Assembly: GCA_022829145.1 (NCBI GenBank)
Contig: CM040763.1
Span: forward strand, 13,997,141 to 14,061,140
Direction of reading: 5' to 3'
From: Albula goreensis
Lineage: Eukaryota; Chordata; Actinopteri; Albuliformes; Albulidae
Length of the DNA: 64,000 nt
Shown here piece after piece: positions 52,641 through 64,000 of the stretch (within the stretch, counting starts at the first letter, position 1; each line of letters opens with the position of its first letter). The notes beneath the pieces are model-generated. The model was not told the origin of the DNA. It did not search any database and worked only from the letters and a program-made list of their open reading frames with translations. Both the position numbers and the translations under genes were made by a program.

Positions 52641-54017
52641 CTGTAATAACTTACTCTCAGGAGCACAGATAACTCAATTCTGTCCGGCCGGCATATGTTA
52701 TGATATCTCCAAAGCAAACTTGTCTAAATCACTCCTCTCCTCTATCAAGGTTTCTTGTGGATACGAACTCTGACAGGGACCAAACATAAATTCATTTTTA
52801 TCTATTTAATAATTCACTTGCACATGTCGTCTGTATCGCCTAGGAAGCCTTTACCTATGGTGTTTTTCAGAGGTAAGGAGCATAGTACTGGGGTGTGTGT
52901 GTGAATGTTGCACATGAGATGGCTTACATACTCTGCCTCAAAGTTCAGGAACTAACACTGTGCAGAGCCAATCCACAAATATAACCAACACGGGCAATCT
53001 CTGTGCTTGATCAATAAAATATGGATGCATTAATGAAAATGTACAAGAAACAACCTTGCACAGATGAACAGATTCATGGTTATAATTTTTTGCTGTACAG
53101 ATATAATATTTTCATGAGGAAGGACATGCATAAAGTCATCTTTTTTAAAAAATGTATGATCAGAAAGCTTGCCGCTTCCCCCCTCCACTAAATCCTACTC
53201 CTGTAGTACAAACACTGTAAAAGGTACACTTGGAAAGAAAAAAAAAAAAACTGAAGACAGCAAAACAATTTTACCCATGGGGCACTTTTTCATTCGCCTG
53301 CTTTTTTTTTATTTGTAGCGGTGTAAAATGAAACTAGTGGCTGAAAAAGAGGAGGAGAATCAGGACGGAGGAAAATCAATACGGCAATATCAGTGTGCAC
53401 TTATCAGAGGGCTCCTTCCCTCAGAGGTCACGGCAGAGGAACCTGATTTAAGGGAGGAATTCAATTGTGAAACACTGGTTGGCGCTGGCCATGTTGGGCC
53501 TCTGATTAAAACCCAGAGGACTGTGTGCAGGCCAGCTGTTTAAAAGAATAGGGAGGGAAACGCAACATCAAAAAAATGTCCTGACACAAAAGAGAAAAAG
53601 AGGACAGTGGCAAAGCAGAACAAAGACTACAAGTGCCAGCAAATGTGTGTAAACAAACCAAAATTTTGGTATTAATCTTTAAGAAAAAACATCTCCTCAT
53701 GGAAGACATATAGGGGTACAGTAAATATCGGGACCACCAAACTACATGAATATTTATGAACTAATATGGATTTTGGCCACTCTTGGAATGCTGTTGTTCA
53801 AGTCTTGAAAATCTTCAGTTTGGTCACCAACTGTTTGACCACTTACAAAAATCGATGTTATCAATGTTAATTCTCTAACGTTGCTTTAGAAACTCAAATA
53901 TTAAAACATATTATAGCTGAAACATAAACTGCACCTCTGCACTTCTGAAAATCACTGTGGCCTGTAGCAGAATTTTCTGTGAACAAATGGAATCTTGTGT
54001 TGTGAACTTATATCTTG

Positions 54018-54042
54018 ATATATATATATATATATATATATA
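54018..54042. repeat. (TA)n microsatellite
   Basis: About 12 AT units in an AT-rich context. Confidence 0.85.
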
Positions 54043-55145
54043 AATCTAAAAATCCTCATTTTGAAAACACAGTGTGTAATCTCTCTCAGTCATTATGTTC
54101 AGCATCCTTCTACCCAACTGAATCTCAAACATCTCAGATTGCTGAACCCACTGAGTGAGGCCGAGATACAATATGTAATATGTAATATCAGCAAAAAAAG
54201 AAGAGAAATCACGCAGTTAGAATAAGCTCATCTTTTTCCCCTGTATTTAGTCAGTGAAGCATTTTGACAGTCTTGCTCAAATTGCATTTGTTTGCATTTC
54301 TTTTTCAATCTAACCACGAGCTCTGCAGTATTTACACTTGAGAACCCCGGCTGGCTGTATAAACCCTGTCCTATTTTACCTGCATGAAACTGCAAGCGCA
54401 TGAGGACGCTGCGAGATGCGTTTGCCGATGAAACGCCCTTAATTTCCCCTGACAGGGTGGGTGCGACTGCAAAAATGAGTTTGAAATGTTCAGATGTCTC
54501 TGCACCTGCACCAACAGCAGGGGTCTGCAGGCATGAGCTGAGAATCACATTAAATAACACAGAGGAGAAAACCATACCTTTCACAAACTTAACAAAGAAC
54601 CTCAGCATGGCTAAACAAATTGCCTTTCATAAATGCAGTATATCAATGTAGGACAGTTTTACAAGAACCCCATTGTAATTCATAAAGTGGGAATAAGTCT
54701 AGATAGACTGTGCCATAGAAACAATAAAGGGTGATGTTAAAGCATACAGCTCATTACTCCAGTGTGGAAACAGTGTCTTTTGATTTGTGTGGTTATTTCC
54801 TAAACAGCTAGGATAAGCAGTATTAGGCATGCTTGTGGTGTGTACATCGATGTCCCTGCACTACCACAAAGCCCAATTATTCTGTATTCCCAAGCTCAAA
54901 CATTCCCCTGAGTGAAAGCAGTTCCCAGTAACTGCGCCCCCCAACCCCCACTAACATTCACCATACTGAAGGTCCTGCCTTATGATAGAAACAGAAAAAA
55001 AGGCAGCAAATAACACAAATGAGCGAGGACGTTGAGGCGGCTTCTGAACATGACCAGAGGCAGGGGGATGCTCATTTGTGCCGGTGTTCAGTGGGGTGTG
55101 AGTGTCGGGGCTGCCAGCCCTGTCAGCGTCTCCAGACGACAGAAA

Positions 55146-55167
55146 CCCAACCCCCACCCCCTCGCCC
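55146..55167 (-). other. G-quadruplex motif on lrba sense strand
   Basis: The plus-strand C-runs of 3, 5, 5 and 3 bases are separated by AA, A and TCG. The complementary G-runs on the lrba sense strand satisfy the four-tract quadruplex pattern. Further C-runs follow at 55172-55183. Confidence 0.65.
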
Positions 55168-55362
55168 GATCCGCCCCCCGCCCAAACGCGCACGCTGACA
55201 TGCACTTCACACTGAGGGAGCGCTCTCCTCATCAGGGCTGCCATGTCATGCACCACAGATCTGCATACATCCACCATGCAGGCCCGGCCACCCCTAATGA
55301 TCATTGGGCAATGAAGTGAGTATTTCATCTGCCACGCCTGCACCCTGGGGGGCAATGAGAGC

Positions 55363-55445
55363 AGGGAGGGAGGGAGGGAGGGAGTTGCTCTCTCTCTCTC
55401 TCTCTCTCTCTTGCTCAAATACATGCATTAAGTACTTTATTTGGT

Positions 55446-55484
<39 letters not shown>

Positions 55485-55590
55485 TACATAGATACATACA
55501 TACATACAGTCTTGTCTCAGACACACATTATCCCTCACATACACCTATACATACAATGTCTTGTCTCTCTCTCTCTCTCACACACACACT
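55363..55590. repeat. Cluster of GGGA, TC, CA and CATA simple repeats
   Basis: GGGA units at 55363-55384, TC units at about 55387-55411, CA units at 55451-55480, CATA/GATA units at 55481-55507 and a TC/CA run at about 55563-55590. Confidence 0.9.
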
Positions 55591-56149
55591 CATAGTCACA
55601 GACATTCGTCATCTCTCTGGTTGAATCGGAAACCTGACGCTTAGGCAAGGGCAACCAACCACATAAGGAGCCTGCAAGATTTGTTATTACATCACTGATC
55701 ATGTATAGCCTTTGTGCTCCTTTAGTAGCATAGGCAATATGTGACTGGTGTCACATCTACAGTGGTGAAAAAGCGAGTGATCTGCCATGTGACTCAGTGT
55801 ACAGCTACTCCCAAGTCAGTGGGAGAGACATTCAGTGGGGTTGATTGAACAGCTGTTCAATCCAGGTGAGCAAAAAAAAAAGGAGGATAAACACAAAAAA
55901 AGAAATAAAAAAGAAAAGCAGCACAACCCCAATAATTTCAGTTGTTCTTTCCTACAATCTGTAACAGAGCTAAGAGCAGATCTCACATCAGTAAGATTTC
56001 TGGAGCGAGGCAAACCAAAGCTACAAAGATAGAGTTGTGATAGAGGCCCAGTGTTCCCAAGGAAACAAAGGGGACAGAGACAGCACAATTAATGTACTCC
56101 TAGTGAATAAAATTCTGCTTGTTAGCAATTTCTACACTCTCCTCTCATA

Positions 56150-56345
56150 CTTATCACCATTCATTTTTTGCTTAGCGAGGCAATTTGCTTGTATTATCCA
56201 TTTACGTAGTTGGCTATCTACTAAGGCAATTTATGTTAAGCTCATAGGTCATAAAATACTGACCCATGTGGGACTGGAACCTGCAGCTTTCTGCTTGCTT
56301 GTCCAGTTCCCTGAAGACTAAAACATACTTGCGAGCCTCACTATA
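56150..56345 (-). mobile_element. tRNA-derived SINE (fish core/V-SINE-like), minus strand
   Basis: Read on the minus strand, a tRNA-like head (AGGGAACTGGACAAGCAAGC) leads to a Pol III B-box GGTTCCAGTCC (complement of 56271-56281). It is followed by a body with CTTAACATAAATTGCC and TAAATGGATAATACAA. This order and wording match the widespread fish tRNA-derived SINE type that reads CTTAACCTGAATTGCC and TAAATGGATAATACAA (from memory). The 3' end is diffuse, and borders are good to about 20 bases. It is in the same orientation as lrba. Confidence 0.72.
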
Positions 56346-57048
56346 CATTTCACTTTAGTTTTCCCACCATCACAGAAACCTTGAACCTGAATGAAGTCAT
56401 GAAGTTTTACAGCTTTTGAGTCGAACTGTGCACGTTTTTAAAGTGCAGACCCTCTGGGATTGCTTTTGCAGACTAAACCCCTCGTGAGGTGTCTGCAGTT
56501 TTAGTGCAGGCCAGGCACTGATGAGCGTGCAGGGTGTGACGACGTTGTTTTCACAGCGTATCCCACAGGCCCTTGCAGGAGTGAAAAGAGGTGAGCGAGC
56601 GTGTGCTGCTGGGTTCACGGCCAAAGTTGAGATTCAGACTCTGTAGGCCTGGGGTCTGCCTGGAGCATGCGGCACCGGGGCTGGGAACTGAAATTGTATA
56701 ACACTGGACACAGAATATTCACTTATGCTCCATCAAGGTCATTTTGGTTTTTTGTAAAAAGTCAAGCCTTACAATGAAAACAGGTCACTTTCTCCGTTCC
56801 ATCAAAAAACACAAAAGACGAGCATGACCAACAGCATTTGCTGTAAAGGGCAGGAATAACTGAAGCTGTTCACGAGAGAGAGTGTGTCACAGATGATTTT
56901 GGAGCCAAAAGCAACAGGAACAGGAAAAGGCCGGTAAACTCATGCCATTATTTCCTACTTATCTGAACTGCAGACAGACAGTCTTACCCAGGTTAAGTGC
57001 CCAGCTCTCTTAACCTGCGTATGGCGCATGAGCGGTGGCTCTCCTCAC

Positions 57049-57157
57049 CTCAAACTCAGCATGTTTGTGGATGTCCTCGGCCCGCTGCCTGCTCAGGATG
57101 AACTCAGCCTCGTTGGCCACTCTGACCAGGTGATCCTTCATGGTGTGGCTCAGCAGC
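57049..57157 (-). CDS. lrba: lrba exon (DUF1088 region), 109 bp
   Basis: The minus-strand acceptor is CTGTGCCTCTGGCAG and the donor is GAG followed by GTGAGG. The first base completes the Arg codon from the exon at 59264, followed by 36 codons. The peptide starts [20 protein letters not shown] and ends [12 protein letters not shown]. It matches the LRBA/NBEA DUF1088 helix region and is LRBA-like in the SHTMKDH stretch. It ends in phase 0. No internal stops or frameshifts are present. The protein segment is probably helical and cytosolic. Confidence 0.95.
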
Positions 57158-58129
57158 CTGCCAGAGGCACAGAGGAAATGCATTCAGCTTAAGACCACAG
57201 ATTCTACACACTCACCACCTGTTCTGCTCCTTCGTTCCTTTCTCCCTCTCTGCTCTTCTACAGGCAGTTCCACTGGGTAACTGGGATTTTAAATGCTGGG
57301 TACATACTGTGCATATATGTACTACTCTTGGTCTTACCCTTTCAAGAATTTTCATTAGATATATCAAACTGGAATATGGTGGCTTCAACAGAAGGTAGAC
57401 AGAACCCTCATAGTTAAGAAAATATAGTACATAATATCTACGTAATATAGTAAAATATAGAACATGTAGTATGGAGTATCTGGCAAGTCTATAATTTGTG
57501 GTAACACCAGCCCCATTCAAAGCAACCACTTAATACCTAGAGGTCATACAATAGGTGCAAGACCAACACGAGGTGTTTAAAGCTACCATAGACACAGGAT
57601 AGCTAGACAGTTTGTCAAATGAAATTTCTAAAATTTTGTTTTTGTAATAAATTACCAACATTAATATAAAGTGAAATTGAGAAATGAAATAGAGTGAAAA
57701 AGAGTCTAGTTAAAAAGTTTAATTCAATTGTAAGTAAAGCAGGCTGACTGGTAACACAAGACAGTCTGGGGTATACCAAGGCATCATAAACATCACAGAC
57801 TTTATAAGCTGTAAAGTGCCAGGCACAAATAAACCCACTGCCAAGTGCTTGAGACAATTATCCAAGAATGTTTTTTTAATGTGTTCTTCTCCATATTCCC
57901 AAAAAATATATTTCTCTGATTTAATTGCCTTTTAAGTTTTCAAAAAAGCTATTTACAGATGTAGCATAGAAGTCTTTACAAAAATGCATGCTTTTTAAAA
58001 CTACATTTTTCAAATTATATAATTTTTGTGTTCTTAGGATTCCGCAATTTGATGAAACAAGAGATACAGGCAACAAACCACAGAGCACAGTCACCTGGGA
58101 AATGGATTGGACACTGACAGGAATCACTT

Positions 58130-58450
58130 CCACGTGCGTGGACATTAATTGATTTGTTAATGATATGCATCTGACTCAGGCAGTGGCTAGATGGGGGTTG
58201 GGGGGTTGGGGGCAGCTCAGCACTCGACCCACTGAAAACCTCCATGTTATCTGCGCTTATAAAACATTCACAGAGAAGGGCCCTTCGCCATCCTCGGGTC
58301 AGGGGGGGTCAGGAACCGTGCAAAGTGGAACAATAACAGGCCAGGCCTGGTTCCCTGTAACCCGACCCCAGAGCTTTCGGCAGCTGGACCCCAGGCCCCC
58401 AGAGCGGCCCGGGCCCCTGACGCAGCAGCGCCATCAATAACGGCGCTCCT
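58130..58450. promoter_or_regulatory. Candidate conserved element in the 2.1 kb lrba intron
   Basis: The homeodomain-type run ATTAATTGATTTGTTAATGA with ATATGCAT is followed by a G-rich tract (58193-58212). A CpG-bearing stretch then ends in CGCCATCAATAACGGCG. Confidence 0.33.
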
Positions 58451-58581
58451 GCTGCCAGGCTTTATGGCCTACTGCAGCCTGCTCTCCCTCCCCGAGCAGA
58501 GCCCTGACATCCTGTTACACTCAGACACCGCAAATCACCGCCACACTCGCAAAACATCACTTTTAATGTGTTCTTAGATAC

Positions 58582-58585
<4 letters not shown>

Positions 58586-58617
<32 letters not shown>
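58586..58617. repeat. (TG)n microsatellite
   Basis: About 16 TG units, in lrba intron. Confidence 0.9.
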
Positions 58618-58620
<3 letters not shown>

Positions 58621-59263
58621 AATGTTCACGTGTGCCTTAAGGCTTAACAATGAACTGGGCACCACTGGGACTCTTCCCGGAAAAACTTTAAGCCTGTGGA
58701 AAGAGTTTAGCTTAAGCGTTTGTAATTTTTAATATCATAGTATCACATCACAGTAATACAATGCCAGCCTTGGAAAGGCCAAATACTTATGAGAGTTCAA
58801 AATGCTTTCAGTTTATGCATTCATACATTATAAATACTACTTTGGCAAACAAGTGATATAGTGGGTTTTTTTTTTTTATAGAGAAACCCCTGGTGAATGG
58901 TGTGTGGTGATGAGCTAGGGGGAGGGAAGCGTTAACCCCCGTGATTGAGCTGAGGCCATGAGAAGAGGCTCTGTGGGTGAGGGGTGGGAGTGGAGGGGCT
59001 GGTGGTTGACGCTGTCCTTCATGTCCGCAGGGCGCTGGGGATCACAGCCCCTGTCACCTGGCGCGTCAGTCTGCCCGTGCCCCCCTGGGGACAGTGCAGG
59101 TATTGACGGAGCCTTGAACTCCTGGGTCCTCTCTCCTCACTGCATTGATTTTCTGCATTCACCTCTGCCCAGCCCCCCTGGCCCGGGGCACTCTATGGAT
59201 TGGAAGAGGCGAGCATAATGAAGAGGTGGCTAACGCAGGTCGCATCTCCGAAATTGTAATTAC

Positions 59264-59328
59264 CTCCCCTCGTTGACGAGCTCGATAAAGGCCAGCCCAG
59301 CGTTCTTCTGGATAGAGTTCTGCCATTC
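59264..59328 (-). CDS. lrba: lrba exon (start of DUF1088 region), 65 bp
   Basis: On the minus strand this exon begins after ...GTGTGTTACAG with GAA TGG CAG and ends ...GAG GGG AG before GTAATT. It encodes [20 protein letters not shown] plus G, and the first two bases of an Arg codon (phase 0 to phase 2). This is the start of the DUF1088 block that precedes the PH-BEACH domain in LRBA and NBEA. The split Arg codon is completed exactly by the first base of the next exon at 57157. The acceptor lacks a normal pyrimidine tract and is UG-rich instead. The exon length is not a multiple of three, so skipping would shift the frame. I could not find the preceding exon between here and the right edge. 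Confidence 0.92.
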
Positions 59329-62300
59329 CTGTAACACACACACATGCTCACATTACACCTCCAGCACAGCACCCCTCTCAACCCCCCCCACGCACAAAGA
59401 CATTGCTCCAGTAAACACAGATGGGTGCGGTGACTGTGACACCAGCAGAGACAGAAGGTCTGGAGACAGGTCGATCAGTGAAGGACAGGCCAGCAAGATG
59501 GGTAATTAGTCTTACTCTTCCTGTTACATGCAAAACATGAACTTACTCTTACCATCCTGATCAGGAACCTGAGCTTAAAACAGGGTGACTCTGCGACTGC
59601 TGTATCAGCAAATTATTTCCAGAAGGTAGCTTTACACACGTGCACACACACACACACACACACACGCGCACACATACTTACACAGACACATGCACATAGA
59701 GTAGATAAAAAAACAGCAACTGAAAAGCATTATACATTACCTAAATCACAATTTAAAAAGCCACATAAACATTTCATACTAATGTTAATACTCATCACCA
59801 ACATGTTTCTTCTGTGAAAGTTCTTGAAGTTCAACAATTTAAAAAGCAATGTTCTAGTGCAACATGAAAGTGTATGACAGATTTTGAATGAGATCACATA
59901 GCTGGTCCCAATATTGCAGGTGCATGAGTCACAGAAGCAGCAAAATTATTAACAGTGTCGAGGGGAACTGTATTAAAAATAATGACAGCACACACCATAC
60001 AAGGGAAAACAGAATCAGGCAAGAGGAACAGTGGTCACAAACTGAAGCTCACCATGAGGGATAGGAAGACACTTTGTGTGCCAAAAACCACAAACTAATG
60101 GCCTCAAAAATGACCACAGAGCTGAATCTTCTGTGACGCAGTATCAACAGAAACAGTGCCATAACTGCACTGGCCTTGATGACGGGGCCCAGGACAGAGG
60201 TGACCAGAAAGTGAGGAATTGGCGGAGACGCATTAATCATGACGTCCTGTCGCTCTCGCTCCTCTGCCGTGCGCAGGCATTTACAGTGCAGCCAGGGCCA
60301 GGAGTTTGTCTAAACAATTTAATAAACCGCAGCTGAGCGAGGCCAAAAGCGGGTTTTTAACTGTTACCAAACAGAAGCTTAATGGTCATCGTCTTTCAAA
60401 ATCAGTTTAATATTTCTCCATTCCCTACGCAACTATCAGAATAAAAGTGGGACTGTGAGACAGAGGTGTGAAGTTTGAAACCTTCCCTCTTCCCCAGGGG
60501 AATCCAAAGGAAAACCACACTAAATCCCTAGCAGGCACAGAGTGAACGTAACGGAATAGCTGTAGCGCGTTGTCGCAACCGAGAGTGGGCTCCGTGGTTA
60601 GCACAATTCACCGTGGTCAATAATTTCACAGCTATAAAAATTCACATTTAACTGGCTGTGATTTCCTCAGGCTGTAGAGACCAGCAGAACAGATGTCTCT
60701 TGTTCTACTGGGCTGGAGACATTTGACAGATATTTGGGGCAGGAAAAGAAGTTGAGAAAACAAAACCAAAATAAATGATGTTTAACCTTTTGTTAGCATT
60801 GGAAGTGGCAGGAAAGGTTTTTGTGCATGTTTAAGTCCTCTCTTTGCCCTGTTTGAGCTGATCGGAAGCTGGTGTTTATGCGTAGAGTGTGCCTGTGGTA
60901 AACAAAGTGAACGAGTGAAAGGGGGCAGAAGAAGGGAGCCCTGCGTCCTAAGAGAGGCGCTCCAGTTAGGCCGCAGTTAACACCTGCTCTTTCTCTCACA
61001 GTATGTGTATACATGCAGTCACGGCACATCCTCCTCAACAACTAGATGCCAGAATCTAGTTCTACATCATTTGAAGGCACCGTCATCATTCCTGTGCAGT
61101 GTACTCCTACAATTAGCTAAATATTTGAGTGGAACTGTATAAAATACAGTGCACATAAGTGTATATGCAAATGTAAATACATACATGCACACATATGTAC
61201 ACATGAGCATTCAAATACAAGTCGTTTCAAAATGATCAAACTCACAAGTGAGGAGAGTTGTCTGAAAGGCATCATTGAGTGAACGAATATGAACCCTGTT
61301 TCCGCAAAAGTACCAAAAAAAAATATGTGGGGGGAAAAGGACAGAGTGCTGACTTAAAACACACACACACTGCACAGTGTGCGTGTGTCAACATCGTTCC
61401 CCTAAACAAGCAGTACTAATCACGCATAATTGCAGGGGAAAAAAAAAAATTATTTACTCTAAAGTACAAGACGTCCCCACGGCGGCAGTGTAAGGAAACG
61501 CAGATCGGGTGAACCCGCAGTCATCAAAATCTGGAGTACCGGTCGCGGAGATGGTTTTGCATTGGGCCTGGCCTTATTGGCGTTGACTGTGTTTACCTGG
61601 CAATCACAGGGCTGCCTCAGTGGGAGCAGGGCTCTGGGGCTGCGCTGGAAGCCTTCATCTGAAATGGGGTACCGCTGCGGGACCGGGGGAAACCAAGCCC
61701 CTGGCTGAAGGACGTTATCCATGAGGCCCCTGTGGCCGGGCCTGGGGACTCGCTGCGCCCGACTGCCTGGAACCCGACGCGGCAGGAAGTGAGGCCTCCC
61801 CAGCCGCTACGGCGAGAAGGCGAACGACTGACTCCTCTCCTGAGAGGCACAATTACAACGGCCCTGCCTTTTCCTCCGCAAGCAAATACAACATTTGGCA
61901 AAGCAATTACGATTGCTTCTGATCTCACTGATCTAAACATGAAAAAAATACAGCTGACCCTTTAACGGCAACGTTAAATTGTAACCACGGCTGATTTATT
62001 GCTGAAGTTTCACAGCTGCAGTGATGATCAGCTAAAATAACTGGCCAATGCAACTTGGGCATACAAGTATAACATCAGCCAGTATGAAAGATTCATTTCT
62101 ACTGTGTATACAAGTAGATAAGAGACTATAACAACTCCACGGTGACTAAAGCCCACAGTGATAACCTGATAATTTCCTAAATTAGTCTTCATTAATTAGT
62201 TTTTGATTTCCTGTAAGAATGCAATGGTTTGTTATGTGAATGATATAATTAGAGGAACTGATCCTTCCTCTGCACTCTCATAGGAGTTACAAAGTGAGCT

Positions 62301-64000
62301 ACTTGACACACTTCACGTTGTTATTGGATTTTTGATGGCTTAGTAACGCCATCACTTCTGCAGTTCCATTCTGCCCATGAAGATGGCGATGACCTCTGAC
62401 CCCTGACCTGCACTCCCTGGGGACCCCTGACAGGAAAAGGGCACTTCTACCCTTGTTTCACAGTCCTGATGATCTACTCAGGCTCCTGCCTCTGATCTTG
62501 TGAGACTTGAGCTCAGTCATGTTACACCAACAGCACTCTACACAGAAATATCAAGTAGTAGTGACACAGACAAAACAGAGTAATGTGAGTTTCTGTGGAC
62601 TGGAATCAATGACACCATTTCCTTTTCAATTACCAAACTGAAACATATTACATGGATAATATTAATATGCCACTGACTAAAACCTAATTTTATAGTTTGG
62701 TGATAAGACCTACATTTAGCTGCCGACATTGCCGTACCATTTTGCTTGCATTGCAAGCACTACTGATGAGCTACGTGCTATGTATATATAGGCACACAGG
62801 TTAGTGGTCTTGCTTACCAGCTGTTAAACACTAAAGATCTCATCTCTCAGCCAGTGGATAATCTGCTGGGGAGAGCCGTATGGAGGACCAAGCTTTCCCA
62901 ACAGGCCCTGGACTGCGGCAGGGCAGCAGACACACAGGGTTTGGGGGGCTGATATTTTTCACGGACTGATCACAGGCCCTTGCATTTCAGTGGATGATGT
63001 CAAGAGGTCAGGCAATATTGCTCAAGAAACATCTATAAAAAAATAACAGGAGATGCTCCAGTGAAAGATATGTCCTGTGGCTTTGTTTCAGAACCATAAG
63101 AGGAACATAAAAATACAAATAAGAATCAGCCCATCTAGATTCTTCATTTACAACTGTCTGGAGTGGAGGGAGGGTGGGAGCAAAGGGGAGGCCTGACAGG
63201 GTAAAAAGGCCCCTTCTTCCAGTGTAGTTATCAACTCCAAAAAGAGGGCTTTATGAACAAATCTGCAGGTAATATAACAATAAATCATGTCAAACCTACC
63301 AGACATTGTCCCTATTTTGTTGTTGTTGTGGTGAAGAAGAGTAGTAGCTTTTCATTAGGTGGAGGACGATAGGTAGTCCACATCCAGCACTTTATCAATA
63401 TTGCCTTTTCTGTAGTCGCTGTGTAATTTTCTTTAACATGTGCAGACATTCCTGCTACATGACAAACATACAACAGCTATAAGGCTTTCAGCAATCGTAC
63501 TGATTTACACTTTTTTTTTTTTTTTCAACAAATCCTGAATTCCACACATGCAAAATGTCTCTCTCAGCAGGGGAACGTTTCTATTTCTGAAGTGAGTAAA
63601 CTTCCAAACACTGCTTATTCCTTCCCTCAGCACAAGTAAAAGTGAGGCTGCACAGCGGTGAATGCCACCCTCAATCAGGGACTGCAGGCTGGACTTTGTT
63701 TAGTCTCGAGTTGATGAGGGTTGCAGGACCGTCACAGTATGCACTCTAAACGCTCAACTACATCCCTTTCATCATTAACACTGATCCCCAACGTTTAAAC
63801 CAACAAAGACCAGACCGGAAGACAAAAAAAGAACCCCGCATAAATAAAATAATAAATACTCATTTGGTTTGAACAGATTTGAATATCGCAAATGTGTCTG
63901 TGGCACTGACTTGAAAGTGGCCTGGAAACTCTTAAAATGTCTTATCAAACGTATGCATCTTTGCTGATTTTTACATGTATGAAGGTTATTCTTATCAGAA
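59329..64000 (-). other. lrba: lrba intron (upstream end beyond window)
   Basis: This is intron sequence upstream of the 65-base exon. It has a CA tract at 59642-59672 (about 315 bases before that exon's acceptor in transcript order). It also has CpG-bearing blocks around 60200-60460 and 61480-61960, and poly-T near 63511-63525. I looked for the preceding lrba exon on the minus strand and could not identify one. It may lie outside the window or be too divergent to spot. Confidence 0.7.
59642..59672. repeat. (CA)n microsatellite
   Basis: About 13 CA units plus a CGCG interruption. In the transcript it is (UG)n, about 315 bases before the acceptor of the 65-base lrba exon. Confidence 0.85.

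Larger units (their letters stand above)
46460..57048 (-). other. lrba: lrba intron, 10.6 kb
   Basis: This intron has a GTGAGG donor and a TTTTCACACAG acceptor on the minus strand. It contains a poly-A tract near 47779-47800, a ten-copy 26-base minisatellite at 49292-49551, a possible transposon end near 50848, a TA tract at 54018-54042, GGGA/TC/CA/CATA simple repeats at 55363-55590, and a minus-strand SINE near 56150-56345. Several candidate conserved elements also lie here. No exon was seen. Confidence 0.85.
57158..59263 (-). other. lrba: lrba intron, 2.1 kb
   Basis: This intron has a GTAATT donor and a TGCCTCTGGCAG acceptor on the minus strand. It contains a TG tract at 58586-58617, a G-rich run at 58193-58212 and a conserved-looking block at 58130-58450. 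No additional exon was found. Confidence 0.85.

Noticed and set aside
54951..55424. 157-codon minus-strand open frame
   Set aside because: It runs through the simple-repeat cluster and a C-rich stretch. Its composition is explained by those repeats.

Overview
This is vertebrate, almost certainly ray-finned fish, nuclear DNA. There are no bacterial-style gene tracks. The coding content is a set of short exons with GT/AG splice sites separated by kilobase-scale introns, plus one intact single-exon gene. The fish assignment rests on closest remembered similarity of the proteins, on two tRNA-derived SINEs of a type common in fish, on a decayed Tc1-like transposase, and on abundant long CA/TG microsatellites. 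I do not name a species.

Layout. The whole window lies inside one large minus-strand gene, lrba (LPS-responsive beige-like anchor protein, a BEACH-domain protein). Six consecutive lrba exons can be read from right to left: 59264-59328, 57049-57157, 46293-46459, 30349-30473, 21492-21635 and 19306-19442. Together they give 747 bases (249 codons) with every intron phase matching. They encode the DUF1088 region, an acidic linker and the first part of the PH-BEACH domain. The intron after the last of these runs off the left edge and holds the plus-strand, intronless gene mab21l2 (15517-16596, 359 codons, intact). The same nested, opposite-strand arrangement is known in mammals (MAB21L2 in LRBA) and for the paralogous pair MAB21L1 in NBEA.

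The remaining sequence is intron. Around mab21l2, from about 13.3 to 22.7 kb, it is AT-rich yet keeps many CpGs, as expected for an unmethylated domain around a developmental gene. The lrba introns at 26-53 kb and near 58 kb contain many non-repetitive blocks with CpGs and homeodomain- or POU-type motifs. These are candidate long-range enhancers of mab21l2, so the locus looks like a genomic regulatory block in which lrba is the bystander host. The candidate enhancers are inferred from sequence character only, since no alignment could be run.

Repeats include several microsatellites (the longest are a pure 98-base CA tract at 45.8 kb and a 76-base TG tract at 23.1 kb), a ten-copy 26-base minisatellite at 49.3 kb, two SINE copies, one Tc1/mariner transposase fossil and one possible DNA-transposon end. 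I found no wholly new biological system. The most checkable oddities are a perfect 12-base-pair hairpin carrying paired CAAAG cores at 40.05 kb, a four-tract G-quadruplex motif on the lrba sense strand at 33.57 kb, and an unusual UG-rich acceptor on the 65-base lrba exon at 59.3 kb.
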